Source of the DNA: DASXKD01 sp963707905
Lineage (GTDB): Bacteria; Actinomycetota; Actinomycetes; Streptosporangiales; Streptosporangiaceae
NCBI GenBank assembly: GCA_963707905.1
Contig: CAVPSA010000017.1
Span: forward strand, 1 to 64,000
DNA length: 64,000 nucleotides
Direction: 5' to 3'
The translations under genes were made by a program, and so were the position numbers. The notes beneath the pieces are model-generated. The model made no database searches and was not told the DNA's origin. It saw nothing but the letters and a program-made list of their open reading frames with translations. Shown in pieces: positions 34,068 through 43,054 of this stretch. Within the stretch, counting starts at the first letter, position 1. Each line of letters begins with the position of its first letter.

Positions 34068-35759
34068 ATGGGAATCCGACCGATCAGGGCCAGTCGCCGA
34101 TGGTTCACTTTAATAGCCGTGGCCGCGGTCCCGCTGCTGCTTTCCGGGCTGTATGCGGCGGTGCCCGGCAATGCGGCCAGCACCGTTCCGGCGGGCGTGC
34201 AGAGCGCCGCGGCCCGCACCGGCCATATCGCGGCCGGCGCCCTGGTCCACGCGGCGACGAGCAGCAAGCCGTTCGTGCCGACCGCGGCGGAGCGCGCCGC
34301 GCGGGCCCGCGACATGAAACTGCTGGCCTCGCTCAAGAAGGCGCCCCTCGGGCCGCACCCGAGCGCGGCCAGCGTGGCGCCGCTCAAGGGCCCGCAGACC
34401 AGCCCGATCCACAGCAACGGGCCGACCACGTTCACGATCTTCAAGGACGCCACGATCCCGTCGTCGTGCACAACTAGCTGCGCGCAGTCGCCGGTCAACG
34501 AGCCCGACACGGCCAACTCGGGCAAGTACATCGTGCAGACCAGCAACTGGGACATCGCCTACACCTCGAACGGCGGTGCGAGCACGCCCACGTGGAGCTA
34601 CCAGAACCCGTACAGCCTGTCGAGCGGCTTCTGCTGCGACCAGACCGTCACCTACGTGCCCAGCCGGGACCGGTTCGTGTACGAAGGGCTCACGCTGGGC
34701 AGCGGCAGCACCGAGGGCGTCACCATCGCCACGACCAGGTCCACCGCGCCCACCTCGTGGTGCGTCTACCACTTCAGCGCGTCGGCATTCGGCGGCACCG
34801 CCGGCGACCTGCTCGACTACCCGAAGATCGCGTACTCGAACAACAACATCTACCTCACCTGGAACCATTACAACTCGTCAGGAGCCTGGGTGGACACCGG
34901 GCTGGCCCGGCTGCCGATCGATCCGATGGCCGCCTGCGCCGGATTCAGTTACAACTACCTGACCAGGAACGACAACTTCACGTTCGGGCTGACCTACGGG
35001 ACCAGTTCGCTGGACACCTTCTACTGGGTGTCCAACTGGTACACGACCGCCAGCGGCAGCGGCACCGAGGAGCGGATCTACTACTGGCCGGAGAACGGCA
35101 CCACGTACTTCTACGCGGACCGGTCGGTGACCTCCTACAACTTCTCCGGCGGCAGTTGCGCGAGCCAGGACGGCAAGATCACCAACTGGTGCACCCGGCT
35201 CGACCCGAGATGGGAAACGGCCTGGATATCCCGGGCCGAGTACAACGCGGAGGCCAACTCGGCGTTCGGCGGGGACACGATCCTCGGCGTGGCCATCACC
35301 GCGGGCCCGGGCGGAGGCGACCCCTTCCCCTACGTCATCTACGAGTACTTCAAGCTCAACGCGCTGAGCTTCATCCAGACCAGCGACACGTTCAACGACG
35401 GGTTCGCGTTCGCCTACGCGGGCTGCGCACCTGACGCGCACGGCTACGTGGGCTGCACCATGTCGTGGGGCGGCGGCACGGGCACCGGTTCGAGCGCCGT
35501 CGACTACTACCCGGGCGGGCTGATCCTGCTGCAGGACAACGTCAACCCGACCCAGCCGTGGGCGTACGACTTCAACCTCTTCGGCAGCGGCAACGCCAGC
35601 GAATGGGGCGACTACATGGTCACCCAGCCGTTCGAGCCCGATGTGGGGCCGTTCCTCACCACCGAATGGGCGGTCAACGGCAGCGGGGTCGTCGTCCCCC
35701 ACGTGGTGATCTGGGGACGGGGCAACGAGTACGGCTACGCCCGCTTCAAGACGTCGTAG
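34068..35759 (+). CDS. Secreted protein of unknown function
   Basis: The ATG at 34068 follows AAAGGA and opens a signal peptide (MGIRPIRASRRWFTLIAVAA, then VPLLLSGLYAAVPGNAAS). A 60-residue Ala/Lys-rich linker follows, then a roughly 430-residue beta-rich domain starting TTFTIFKDATIPSSCTTSCA. The mature part is rich in Tyr, Trp, Ser, Gly and Asn and has about ten cysteines (SCTTSC, FCCDQT, SWCVYHF, NWCTRLD, GCAPD, GCTMSW). This suggests disulfides and a sialidase- or lectin-like beta-propeller, but I do not recognise the family. The end (VVPHVVIWGRGNEYGYARFK) is a beta strand with no anchor, so it is likely released. The 200 bp before it contain only a small GGCATT/AATGCC hairpin. Confidence 0.8.
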   Translation: MGIRPIRASRRWFTLIAVAAVPLLLSGLYAAVPGNAASTVPAGVQSAAARTGHIAAGALVHAATSSKPFVPTAAERAARARDMKLLASLKKAPLGPHPSAASVAPLKGPQTSPIHSNGPTTFTIFKDATIPSSCTTSCAQSPVNEPDTANSGKYIVQTSNWDIAYTSNGGASTPTWSYQNPYSLSSGFCCDQTVTYVPSRDRFVYEGLTLGSGSTEGVTIATTRSTAPTSWCVYHFSASAFGGTAGDLLDYPKIAYSNNNIYLTWNHYNSSGAWVDTGLARLPIDPMAACAGFSYNYLTRNDNFTFGLTYGTSSLDTFYWVSNWYTTASGSGTEERIYYWPENGTTYFYADRSVTSYNFSGGSCASQDGKITNWCTRLDPRWETAWISRAEYNAEANSAFGGDTILGVAITAGPGGGDPFPYVIYEYFKLNALSFIQTSDTFNDGFAFAYAGCAPDAHGYVGCTMSWGGGTGTGSSAVDYYPGGLILLQDNVNPTQPWAYDFNLFGSGNASEWGDYMVTQPFEPDVGPFLTTEWAVNGSGVVVPHVVIWGRGNEYGYARFKTS

Positions 35760-35807
35760 CCGTCACGGGTGCGGCCGAGGCCGGGCGCAAGCCCGGCATG
35801 CACCCAG

Positions 35808-35837
35808 GTGCGGCACCGGCAGGCCACGGTGCCGCAC
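35808..35837. terminator. Hairpin between convergent secreted-protein gene and DUF58 gene
   Basis: GTGCGGCACCG (35808-35818) and CGGTGCCGCAC (35827-35837) form a perfect 11-bp stem with an 8-nt loop, 49 bp after the upstream stop. Confidence 0.65.
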
Positions 35838-35873
35838 CGCACCGAACGCCCCATCGCGCTGCGAGGCGGCGGG

Positions 35874-35909
35874 GAGGGCCCGGACGGCCGGACGGCCGCC
35901 CGGGCCCTC
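35874..35909. terminator. Second hairpin in the same convergent gap
   Basis: GAGGGCCCGG (35874-35883) pairs with CCGGGCCCTC (35900-35909). The loop itself contains self-complementary CGGCCG sequences. T residues follow on the plus strand. It probably acts with the hairpin at 35808. Confidence 0.6.
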
Positions 35910-35993
35910 TTGGCCGTCCGCCCCGTTCCGCCCACCGCACCATCTGCCTGACGCCGCGCCAGCCAGGCCAGCAGACCCTGGCGCGGCGCGCGG

Positions 35994-37286
35994 TCAGAGC
36001 CGCCCGGCGGCCTTGAGCCCCAGGTAGGCGTCGGCGAGTGCGGCGGGCAGCCGCTCCGGCGGCGCGTCCACCACGTGCGCGCCCCGCCGCTGCAAGAGCA
36101 CGGAGACCTGCCTGCGCGCGGCCAGTGCCTGCTGTGCCGCGGCCGCGCCGTACACCGCGGCCGCATCGCTCCGGTCCGCGGACATCGCTTCGAGCGCGGG
36201 ATCCGCCACCGCGGCAACAACCACCTCGTGCCTGGCCGCCAGCAACGGCAGCCGGGGCAGCAGCCCTTCCGTCACCGCGGCCGGGTTCAGGTCGGTGAGC
36301 AGCACGATCAGGCACCGGTGCCGCGCGGTGGTGAGCGCGGCGCTGCCCAGTGCCGCGGCGTCGGTCTCCACCAGCTCGGCCTGCAGGCCCGCCATCGCCT
36401 GGGCCACCGCGGCCAGCACCGCCGAGCGGGGCGCACCCACGACCCGGGCCCGGACCCGCCGGTCGAAGGCCATCATGTCCACCCGGTCGCCCGCCCGGGA
36501 GGCGAGCGCGGTCAGCAGCAGTGCGGCATCCATGGCGGCGTCCAGGCGGGGGACCCCGCCGACCCGGCCCGCGGCGGTGCGCCCGGTGTCCAGCATGATC
36601 AGGAGCTGCCGGTCACGCTCCGGGCGCCAGGTGCGCACCATGACGTCCCGGCGCCGTGCGGTGGCCCGCCAGTCGATGGACCGCACGTCGTCGCCGATCA
36701 CGTACTCGCGCAGCGAGTCGAACTCGCTGCCCTGGCCGCGCAGCAAGGCACGGTGCTGGCCGTCGAGCTGGCGCAGCCTGGACAGCTTCTCCGGCAGGTG
36801 CCTGCGGCTGTGGAACGGGGGCAGCACCCGGACCGTCCACGGTGCCGGCCGCCTGCGCTGGCGCGCCGCGAGCCCGAGCGGCCCGAGCGAGCGGATCGTG
36901 ACCGCTGCCGCGACCTTGTCCCCGCGGCGGTCGGGGTGCAGCTGCGTGGTCAGCGTTGCCGTGCCACCCGCAGCCACGGTGAGCCGGGTGTGCGGGGGAG
37001 TGGCGCCCGCGCTCGGCTGCCAGGCGTCCCTGACCACGGCCCGCAGGGCGCGCCGCGCCGGGTTGGCGATCTCGAGCACGACCGATGCGCGCTCGCCCAG
37101 CAGCACCCGGGTGTCCCCGGAGCGGGCCAGCCGGACCGTGCGCACCGGTGCCGCGAATGCCACGTCGGCGGCGATCGCCGCCACCAGGGCCAGGTTCACG
37201 AAGATGATCATGGCGGGATTCCGGACCGCCAGGACCAGCAGCGCGCCGGCCGCCGCGGCAAGCGCGGCGCGCCCGGTCAGCGCCAT
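35994..37286 (-). CDS. DUF58 (VWA-like) protein
   Basis: The 430-residue protein has two N-terminal helices (ALAAAAGALLVLAVRNPAMI, then IFVNLALVAAIAADVAF), a beta-rich domain and the DUF58 core SEFDSLREYVIGDDVRSIDWRATARR. A VWA-like half follows, with LLIMLDTGRTAAG (metal-site DxxxS-like) and CLIVLLTDLNP. DUF58 proteins pair with MoxR ATPases, probably as client or metal-loaded partner complexes. It is the last gene of the convergent operon with moxR, separated from it by 13 bp. Confidence 0.92.
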   Translation of the reverse strand: MALTGRAALAAAAGALLVLAVRNPAMIIFVNLALVAAIAADVAFAAPVRTVRLARSGDTRVLLGERASVVLEIANPARRALRAVVRDAWQPSAGATPPHTRLTVAAGGTATLTTQLHPDRRGDKVAAAVTIRSLGPLGLAARQRRRPAPWTVRVLPPFHSRRHLPEKLSRLRQLDGQHRALLRGQGSEFDSLREYVIGDDVRSIDWRATARRRDVMVRTWRPERDRQLLIMLDTGRTAAGRVGGVPRLDAAMDAALLLTALASRAGDRVDMMAFDRRVRARVVGAPRSAVLAAVAQAMAGLQAELVETDAAALGSAALTTARHRCLIVLLTDLNPAAVTEGLLPRLPLLAARHEVVVAAVADPALEAMSADRSDAAAVYGAAAAQQALAARRQVSVLLQRRGAHVVDAPPERLPAALADAYLGLKAAGRL

Positions 37287-37299
37287 CGCGTGTCCCGGG

Positions 37300-38415
37300 T
37301 CACCGGGGGACCGGGACCGAGCCGAGCACCGCGTCGATCACGCCGTCGGCCGTGGCGCCTTCCAGTTCGGCCTCGGGCCGCAGCTGGATCCGGTGCCGCA
37401 GCGTCGGCCGGGCCAGGGCCTTCACATCGTCAGGGATCACGAAGTCCCGGCCCGCGAGCCACGCCCAGGCCCGCGCGGTGGCCTGCAGCGCGGTCGCGCC
37501 CCGGGGCGAGACACCGAGCCGCAGCGAGGGAGACTGCCGGGTGGCCCGGCACAGGTCCACGATGTACCCGGTCACCTCGGGCGCCACCTGGACGCCGCGC
37601 ACCGCGGCGCGGGCCGCGGCCAGGTCGGCCGCACCCGCCACCGGCTGGATCCCGGCGGCGGCGAGGTTACCGGGATCGAAACCGGCCGCATGCCGCGCCA
37701 GGATGCTGATCTCGTCGTCCCGCCCGGGCACCGGCACGGTCAGCTTCACCAGGAACCTGTCGAGCTGGGCCTCTGGCAGCGGATAGGTGCCCTCGTACTC
37801 GATCGGGTTCTGGGTCGCGGCGACCAGGAACGGCTCGGGCAGCGGCCGCGGGGTTCCCTCCACCGAGACCTGCCGCTCCTCCATCGCCTCCAGCAGCGCC
37901 GCCTGCGTCTTCGGCGGTGTCCTGTTGATCTCGTCCGCCAGCAGCAGGTTCGTGAAGACCGGGCCCTCGCGGAACTGGAACAGTGCGGTCTTCGCGTCGT
38001 AGATCAGCGAGCCGGTCAGGTCACCGGGCATCAGGTCGGCGGTGAACTGCACCCGGGTGCTGCGCAGCGACAGGGTGCCCGCCAGGGCGCGCACCAGCAG
38101 GGTCTTCGCCACCCCGGGCACGCCTTCGAGCAGGGCGTGGCCGCGGCTCAACAGGCAGATCACCAGGCCGGTCACGACGGAGTCCTGGCCGACCACGGCC
38201 TTGGCCACGCCCGCGCGGACCGCCTCAAGCGCGGCGCGCGGATCTGCCGCCACCGCGCCTCCCGGCCCCGGCAGGCCTGCCGCCCCCGGCGCGCCTGCCG
38301 CCCCCGCCAGGCCCGCTCCCGCACCCGGCCCGGCCCCGGAACCCACCGGCGGTACGGGCGTGCGGTCCCCCGGGTCTTCGTCCAGGCCGGCCAGTGGCGG
38401 GTTTTCCGCTGTCAC
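37300..38415 (-). CDS. MoxR family AAA+ ATPase
   Basis: The 371-residue ATPase has a Pro/Gly/Ala-rich N-terminal linker followed by VVGQDSVVTGLVICLLSRGH, Walker A LLEGVPGVAKTLL, Walker B NLLLADEINRTPPKTQAALLEAM, and sensor 1 LVAATQNPIEYEGTYPLPEAQLDRF. The C-terminal lid includes SLRLGVSPRGATALQ. MoxR ATPases act as chaperones for VWA/DUF58 partners. The start overlaps the DUF4350 stop as GTGA, so translation is coupled. Confidence 0.95.
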   Translation of the reverse strand: MTAENPPLAGLDEDPGDRTPVPPVGSGAGPGAGAGLAGAAGAPGAAGLPGPGGAVAADPRAALEAVRAGVAKAVVGQDSVVTGLVICLLSRGHALLEGVPGVAKTLLVRALAGTLSLRSTRVQFTADLMPGDLTGSLIYDAKTALFQFREGPVFTNLLLADEINRTPPKTQAALLEAMEERQVSVEGTPRPLPEPFLVAATQNPIEYEGTYPLPEAQLDRFLVKLTVPVPGRDDEISILARHAAGFDPGNLAAAGIQPVAGAADLAAARAAVRGVQVAPEVTGYIVDLCRATRQSPSLRLGVSPRGATALQATARAWAWLAGRDFVIPDDVKALARPTLRHRIQLRPEAELEGATADGVIDAVLGSVPVPR

Positions 38416-39674
38416 AGGGTCAGCACCTGTCCCTCCAGAGCGTCCAGGTCGGCAGCCAGCTTCACGAGCGCCGCATCGTCACCCGGGACCGGCCCGAACA
38501 GGATGGCCCGGATCTCGCCGGAGTCGCGCCCGGTCCGGCTGGCCAGTTCCTGGCAGGCGGCGCCGTCCGTCACGTCGCGCGGGAGCCCGAGCCGGATCAC
38601 GATCCGTCCATGCGCCGCGTCCCGCAGTGCGGCGGCCGCCCGGTCACGCGCCCGCCGGGACCGGTACAGCCTGCCATGGCCCTCCACAGTCTCGCAGGCC
38701 CGGACCACCACCGGCAGCGGCTCGGTCACCAGCGGGCCGAGACGGCGCATCCGCCACAGCGCCAGCAGCACCACGACGATGCCCAGCTGGATCACCACGG
38801 CCCACACCTGGCCGGGAACAAGGCTGGTCAGCGAGTGCTGCCCGGGGTGCGCCAGGGCCGGGGCGGGCAATGGGCCAGGCACGAGCCACACGATCCGCGG
38901 GCTGGCGGCCAGCAGGTTCAGCGCGAGTGCCGCGTTGCCGCTGGCACCCAGGTTCGCGTTGGCCAGCGGGGCACCAGTGCCCAGCACGGTGACGATGTGC
39001 CCCGGGGCTGCGTAGCGCACCAGAAAAGCCGCAGTGCCGGAGGCCGGATAGCAGCGCCAGGCTCCGGGAGCGGCGGACCGCAGTGGCTGCCCGCCCAGGT
39101 ACGCGGGGCCGGCCGCGACCGCGCCGGGCAGGCCGCAGCGCGGCGGCAGGTCGCCGGCCGGGCTGGCCGGCCCGGCCGGCGTCACCTCAGGAGCGAGCAT
39201 GGCGAGGGCGGCGCGGTCCGGTGCCACCAGCACCAGCCCGGCCGGGACGCGGGCGAGCTTGGCCAGTTCCCCGCGGGACAGCTCCTGCGGGGAGGTGACG
39301 ACCAGGGTGGCGCCGGGGGCCTGGCCCAGCGCGGCCGCGGCGGCCGCCGACCCGGCCCGCAGCACGGTCTGGCCGCGGTGCTCCAGCAGTGCCACCAGCG
39401 CGTGCGCGCCGTCCGGGCCGGTGTCGTTAGGGTCCAGCGGCCCGGCCACCGGCGGCCGCACCTGGAGCAGGGCGACGATCAGCCCGCCGAGCAGAACAAG
39501 CAGCATCACCGCGACCGGGGCGCGCCACTGGCGCCAGCCGGTCAGGACCGGCCGGCCCCCCGGGACCCCGCTTCCCGGGGGCGCGCCTCCCGGGGCCCCG
39601 CCTCCCGGGACCGGGCCTCCCGGGACCGGGCCGAACGGCCGGGCCCCGGGTGCGCGCTGCGCGGTGCTGGTCAT
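38412..39674 (-). CDS. DUF4350 membrane protein
   Basis: The 420-residue protein has a disordered GGPVPGGGAPGGAPPG leader, a helix (APVAVMLLVLLGGLIVALLQV), and an extracytoplasmic DUF4350 domain (GPDGAHALVALLEHRGQTVLR, TLVVTSPQELS, GTGAPLANANLGASGNAALA). A second helix (VWAVVIQLGIVVVLLALWRM) and a cytoplasmic tail follow, with YRSRRARDRAAAALRDAAHG. The family has an ABC-type periplasmic/GIFT-like fold and an unknown role. It is always encoded between DUF4129 and MoxR in actinomycetes, and it overlaps both neighbours by 4 bp here. Confidence 0.9.
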   Translation of the reverse strand: MTSTAQRAPGARPFGPVPGGPVPGGGAPGGAPPGSGVPGGRPVLTGWRQWRAPVAVMLLVLLGGLIVALLQVRPPVAGPLDPNDTGPDGAHALVALLEHRGQTVLRAGSAAAAAALGQAPGATLVVTSPQELSRGELAKLARVPAGLVLVAPDRAALAMLAPEVTPAGPASPAGDLPPRCGLPGAVAAGPAYLGGQPLRSAAPGAWRCYPASGTAAFLVRYAAPGHIVTVLGTGAPLANANLGASGNAALALNLLAASPRIVWLVPGPLPAPALAHPGQHSLTSLVPGQVWAVVIQLGIVVVLLALWRMRRLGPLVTEPLPVVVRACETVEGHGRLYRSRRARDRAAAALRDAAHGRIVIRLGLPRDVTDGAACQELASRTGRDSGEIRAILFGPVPGDDAALVKLAADLDALEGQVLTL

Positions 39675-40360
39675 GGCGTCCCCACGGCGGCCGCGCTGCG
39701 CCGCCCGGCGCTCGCCGCGATGCGGGCGTCCAGTTCGGCGACCTGGTCGTAACCCGGCCTGGTGCCGGCCCGCCGCCCGTACCTGACCTCGTCGAACAGC
39801 CGGGCCGCGCCGAGCAGGCCGGCCGCGTGCGAAGGCAGGGCGCGGCCGGCCTCGGCGGCGAACTCATCGGCGGTACGCCCGATACGCGGCGCCAGGACAC
39901 CGCGCTCGTCGAGTTCCGCGGCGATGGCCCGGACCCGCTCGCAGATCGCCCCCGCGTAGTCGCCAGCCACGGCCAGCCGGGCGGCCGCGTCGCGGTGCTC
40001 GCGCGCGGTGCGGGCCAGGGATGTGGCACCTGGCCCGGCGCGGCGGCGGCGCGCCCTGGCGACCGGGCCGGTCCGGTCCAGAACCACCCCGGCCAGCAGC
40101 ACCACAAGCGCGATCAGGACGACGAATCCCCACCAGCCGCCCGGCAGCCGCTGGGTGGCGTGGAACAGCCTGCCCAGCCACTCCAGGGCGAAGTGCACGG
40201 CGCGCTGCGCCAGGGACGGCTGCGGGTGGTAGATCGCCTTGGACAGCTCGGCCCGGGCGAGGTGCTGACCGGCCCGCCTGCCGACCACCGGGATGCCACC
40301 GGCGGGCGCCGTGAGCAGGGATGCCGCGCGGAGAGTGGGGAAGCTGGCGGCGCCGGTCAC
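39671..40360 (-). CDS. DUF4129 membrane protein
   Basis: The 229-residue protein starts GTG at 40360, overlapping the upstream stop (GTGA). An extracytoplasmic part includes RAELSKAIYHPQPSLAQRAV, then one strong helix (WGFVVLIALVVLLAGVVL) precedes the DUF4129 domain: AREHRDAAARLAVAGDYAGA, ERVRAIAAELDERGVLAPRIG, GRTADEFAAEAGRALP. DUF4129 is often joined to transglutaminase-like domains elsewhere. Here it stands alone, as usual in this cluster. Confidence 0.9.
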   Translation of the reverse strand: MTGAASFPTLRAASLLTAPAGGIPVVGRRAGQHLARAELSKAIYHPQPSLAQRAVHFALEWLGRLFHATQRLPGGWWGFVVLIALVVLLAGVVLDRTGPVARARRRRAGPGATSLARTAREHRDAAARLAVAGDYAGAICERVRAIAAELDERGVLAPRIGRTADEFAAEAGRALPSHAAGLLGAARLFDEVRYGRRAGTRPGYDQVAELDARIAASAGRRSAAAVGTP

Positions 40361-41754
40361 CACGCCGGCGGGCCACCGGCGGGCGGGGCGCCCGGGCCCG
40401 GCGGCACTCCCTGGCCGGTGCCCGCGTCCGGTCCCGGCCAGGAGCCCGGGCCTGGCTGCGCCCCGGCAGCCGAGGCCGCGCCGGGCCGCCACAGGGAGGC
40501 GAACTCGTCCCCGGTCGGCGTGCCGCCGCCGCTCGCCGCGGTCTGCAGGACCAGGTCAAGGCCCTCCCGGCGCATCCGCAGGTCGACGTAGAGCAGGACC
40601 GCCACCCCGGCGGAGATCGGGCGCGCCACGGCACCGGCCACCACGCCGCCCACGGCGCTGATCAGAATGCCCGCCACGTTCCCGCCGGTGCTGGGCAGCA
40701 GCGAGTTTCCGCCGCCGGCCATCGCCGCGAACAGGCTGAACGGGATCTGCAGCACCCCTGCCGTCACCACCACGATCAGGCCCGCCAGCAACGTGATGCC
40801 GAGCACCCGCCAGAAGCTGCCCCGGACCAGCCGCCAGGACCGCCCGAGCGCCCGGACCGGGCCCTCCCGCTCCAGCACGACTGCCTGCGCCGCCATCCGG
40901 AACATGATCGTGAACCAGATCGTCAGGATGATCGCGGCGATCGCGCCAAGCGCGGCCAGCCCGCCAATCAGCGCCCCCGGTGCGTGCAGCACCGCGAGGA
41001 TGACCAGCACGATCGCGTAGGCCGCCCACAGCCCGATCAGGATCAGCGGGATGAGCAGCGTGGCGCCGATCAGCGCGGCCATCCGCGGCCGTGCGATCTG
41101 CCACGCCTCACCTGCGGTGATCTTGTGCCCGAGCACGCTCCGCCCGATGACCACGGTGAGCAGGCCGGTCAGCACCGTGTCCACGATGAACGCGAGCACG
41201 ATGGACACCGCGGCGGTCGGCGCGAGCACCTCGCCCATCCGGGTCAGCAGGCGGGTGGCCTGCGCGGTGGTGAGCTGCTGGCCCGGCGTGGGCAGGTTCA
41301 CCGTGCCGATGTAGTGGACCAGGATCAGCGAGAGCGTGGTGGTGATCACCGCGGACGCGGTCAGCAGCAGCGCGGCGATGCCGAGCGTGGCCCGGGGGTT
41401 GCGCCTGATGGACGTGAACGCCCCGTCCAGGAGCTCGCCGACGCCCAGCGGGCGCAGCGGGATGACGCCCGGTTTCGGCGCCTGGGGCTGCTGGCTCTGC
41501 CAGCGGGGATAGGACGGCGGCGCGGCCGGGGGAGCGTACCCGCCGGGCTGCCCCTGCCCAGGCTGCCCCGGCCCGGGCTGGCCGTACCCGGGCTGGCCGT
41601 AGCTCCCCGCCGACCGTGCCTGGCCGGGATCGAACGGTGGCGGCTGGCCGTACCCTCCGGGCTCGCCGGCAGGCGGGAACCAGGGCTGGGGCTGGGCCGG
41701 CCCTTCCTGGCCCTCCCCGGCGCCGTTGCCCCCCGGGGGCAGGTTGTCAGTCAT
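40357..41754 (-). CDS. Polytopic membrane protein heading the MoxR operon
   Basis: The ATG at 41754 with AAGGAGAAAC upstream gives 465 residues. The first 110 are Gln/Pro/Gly/Tyr-rich and disordered, with GYGQPGPGQPGQGQPGGY repeats. A membrane domain of six or seven helices follows: IIPLRPLGVGELLDGAFTSI-type entry, IRRNPRATLGIAALLLTASA, LIGATLLIPLILIGLWAAYA, MAAQAVVLEREGPVRALGRS and WRVLGITLLAGLIVVVTAGV. This resembles the glycerophosphodiesterase membrane-domain/DUF7847 type found at this locus. The C-terminal tail is again Pro/Gly-rich. It heads a five-gene coupled operon ending with DUF58. Confidence 0.85.
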   Translation of the reverse strand: MTDNLPPGGNGAGEGQEGPAQPQPWFPPAGEPGGYGQPPPFDPGQARSAGSYGQPGYGQPGPGQPGQGQPGGYAPPAAPPSYPRWQSQQPQAPKPGVIPLRPLGVGELLDGAFTSIRRNPRATLGIAALLLTASAVITTTLSLILVHYIGTVNLPTPGQQLTTAQATRLLTRMGEVLAPTAAVSIVLAFIVDTVLTGLLTVVIGRSVLGHKITAGEAWQIARPRMAALIGATLLIPLILIGLWAAYAIVLVILAVLHAPGALIGGLAALGAIAAIILTIWFTIMFRMAAQAVVLEREGPVRALGRSWRLVRGSFWRVLGITLLAGLIVVVTAGVLQIPFSLFAAMAGGGNSLLPSTGGNVAGILISAVGGVVAGAVARPISAGVAVLLYVDLRMRREGLDLVLQTAASGGGTPTGDEFASLWRPGAASAAGAQPGPGSWPGPDAGTGQGVPPGPGAPPAGGPPAW

Positions 41755-41941
41755 GTTTCTCCTTACCGGCACAGCGCACGAGTACCAGCCCTGACCCCGC
41801 CACCCCGCCCAAGCCGGGCCCGGCCCCGCGCTGGCGCCCATACTCGCACGAAGCGGCCGGCCGGGAAACGGCGCTCAGCCATTCCGGATCTCCCTCCTTT
41901 TCTGCCCCGCCCAGGTGACGGCATTCGACCAGGTGGCTGCG

Positions 41942-43054
41942 ATGACGCACACTCGGGCTGTGGACACCCGTGCGCTGCGCTGGCTGGACCCGCCGGCCGG
42001 GCCGGCGGTCGTGCTGCTTGACCAGACCAGGCTGCCGGCTGAGGAGGCCTATCTCACCTGTCGCGACATCCCAGCCTTGGATCATGCAATACGCACGCTC
42101 GTGGTCCGTGGGGCCCCACTGCTGGGCCTGGCCGGGGCGTATGGCGTCGCACTGGCCGCCTACCGCGGCGACGACGTGGCAGCCGCGGCTGACGTGCTGG
42201 CCCGGTCCCGGCCGACCGCGGTCAACCTGAGCTGGGGCGCCGCCCGTGCCCTGGACGCCTACCAGGCAGCCCGCCGCGCGGCCGGGGACACCGGCGCCGT
42301 GGCGGCGCGGCGGCTGGCGGCGGACGCGGCCTTGGCGCAGGCGCGGGCGATCGAGGCCGCCGACGCCGCGGCCAGCGCGGCCATCGCCAGGCACGGGCTG
42401 AGCCTCGTCGGGGAACGGGCCCGCATCCTGACCCACTGCAACACCGGGGCCCTGGTCTCGGCGGGCGAGGGTACCGCCTTCGCGATCATCCTTGCGGCGC
42501 ACCGGGCGGGGCGCGTCGCCCAGTTGTGGGTGGATGAGACCCGCCCGCTGCTCCAGGGCGCCCGGCTGACCGCGTACGAGGCGGGGCGGGCCGGCATACC
42601 GCACGCGGTGCTCGCCGACTCCGCGGCGGCCTCGCTCATGGCCGCTGGGGAGGTCGACCTGGTCATCACCGGGGCGGACCGGATCGCGGCAGACGGGAGC
42701 GTCGCCAACAAGGTGGGCACCTACGGGCTCGCCGTGCTCGCGCACCACCATGGCGTGCCGTTCGTGGTCGCCGCGCCGGTGTCCACGATCGACTTCGCGG
42801 CCGCGGGAGCGGCCGACATCAAGGTCGAACTGCGGCCAGGTGAGGAGGTCACCACGTTCGCCGGGACCGCGGTCGCCCCGCCGGGGAGCACGGCCCACAA
42901 CCCCGCCTTCGACGTCACCGACGCGGCGCTGGTGACCGCCCTGGTGACCGAGCACGGGGTCGCCCGGCCCGTCAACGCAGGTACGCTGCAAGGCGTAGGC
43001 ACCGGCCGGGGATCGCGAGAGGGTGCCCCAACCGATGTTTCCATGGAACTATGA
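41942..43054 (+). CDS. mtnA: S-methyl-5-thioribose-1-phosphate isomerase
   Basis: This methionine-salvage enzyme converts methylthioribose-1-phosphate to methylthioribulose-1-phosphate. Key segments are VRGAPLLGLAGAYGVALAA, the catalytic Cys region ARILTHCNTGALVSAGEGTA, and the Asp region LVITGADRIAADGSVANKVGT. It ends with the usual PAFDVTDAALVTALVTE. The ATG at 41942 gives 370 residues; a GTG at 41915 adds nine. No strong ribosome site separates them. The stop overlaps mtrA as ATGA. Its link with ahcY and sulfur-amino-acid recycling in this window is notable but unproven. Confidence 0.95.
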   Translation: MTHTRAVDTRALRWLDPPAGPAVVLLDQTRLPAEEAYLTCRDIPALDHAIRTLVVRGAPLLGLAGAYGVALAAYRGDDVAAAADVLARSRPTAVNLSWGAARALDAYQAARRAAGDTGAVAARRLAADAALAQARAIEAADAAASAAIARHGLSLVGERARILTHCNTGALVSAGEGTAFAIILAAHRAGRVAQLWVDETRPLLQGARLTAYEAGRAGIPHAVLADSAAASLMAAGEVDLVITGADRIAADGSVANKVGTYGLAVLAHHHGVPFVVAAPVSTIDFAAAGAADIKVELRPGEEVTTFAGTAVAPPGSTAHNPAFDVTDAALVTALVTEHGVARPVNAGTLQGVGTGRGSREGAPTDVSMEL

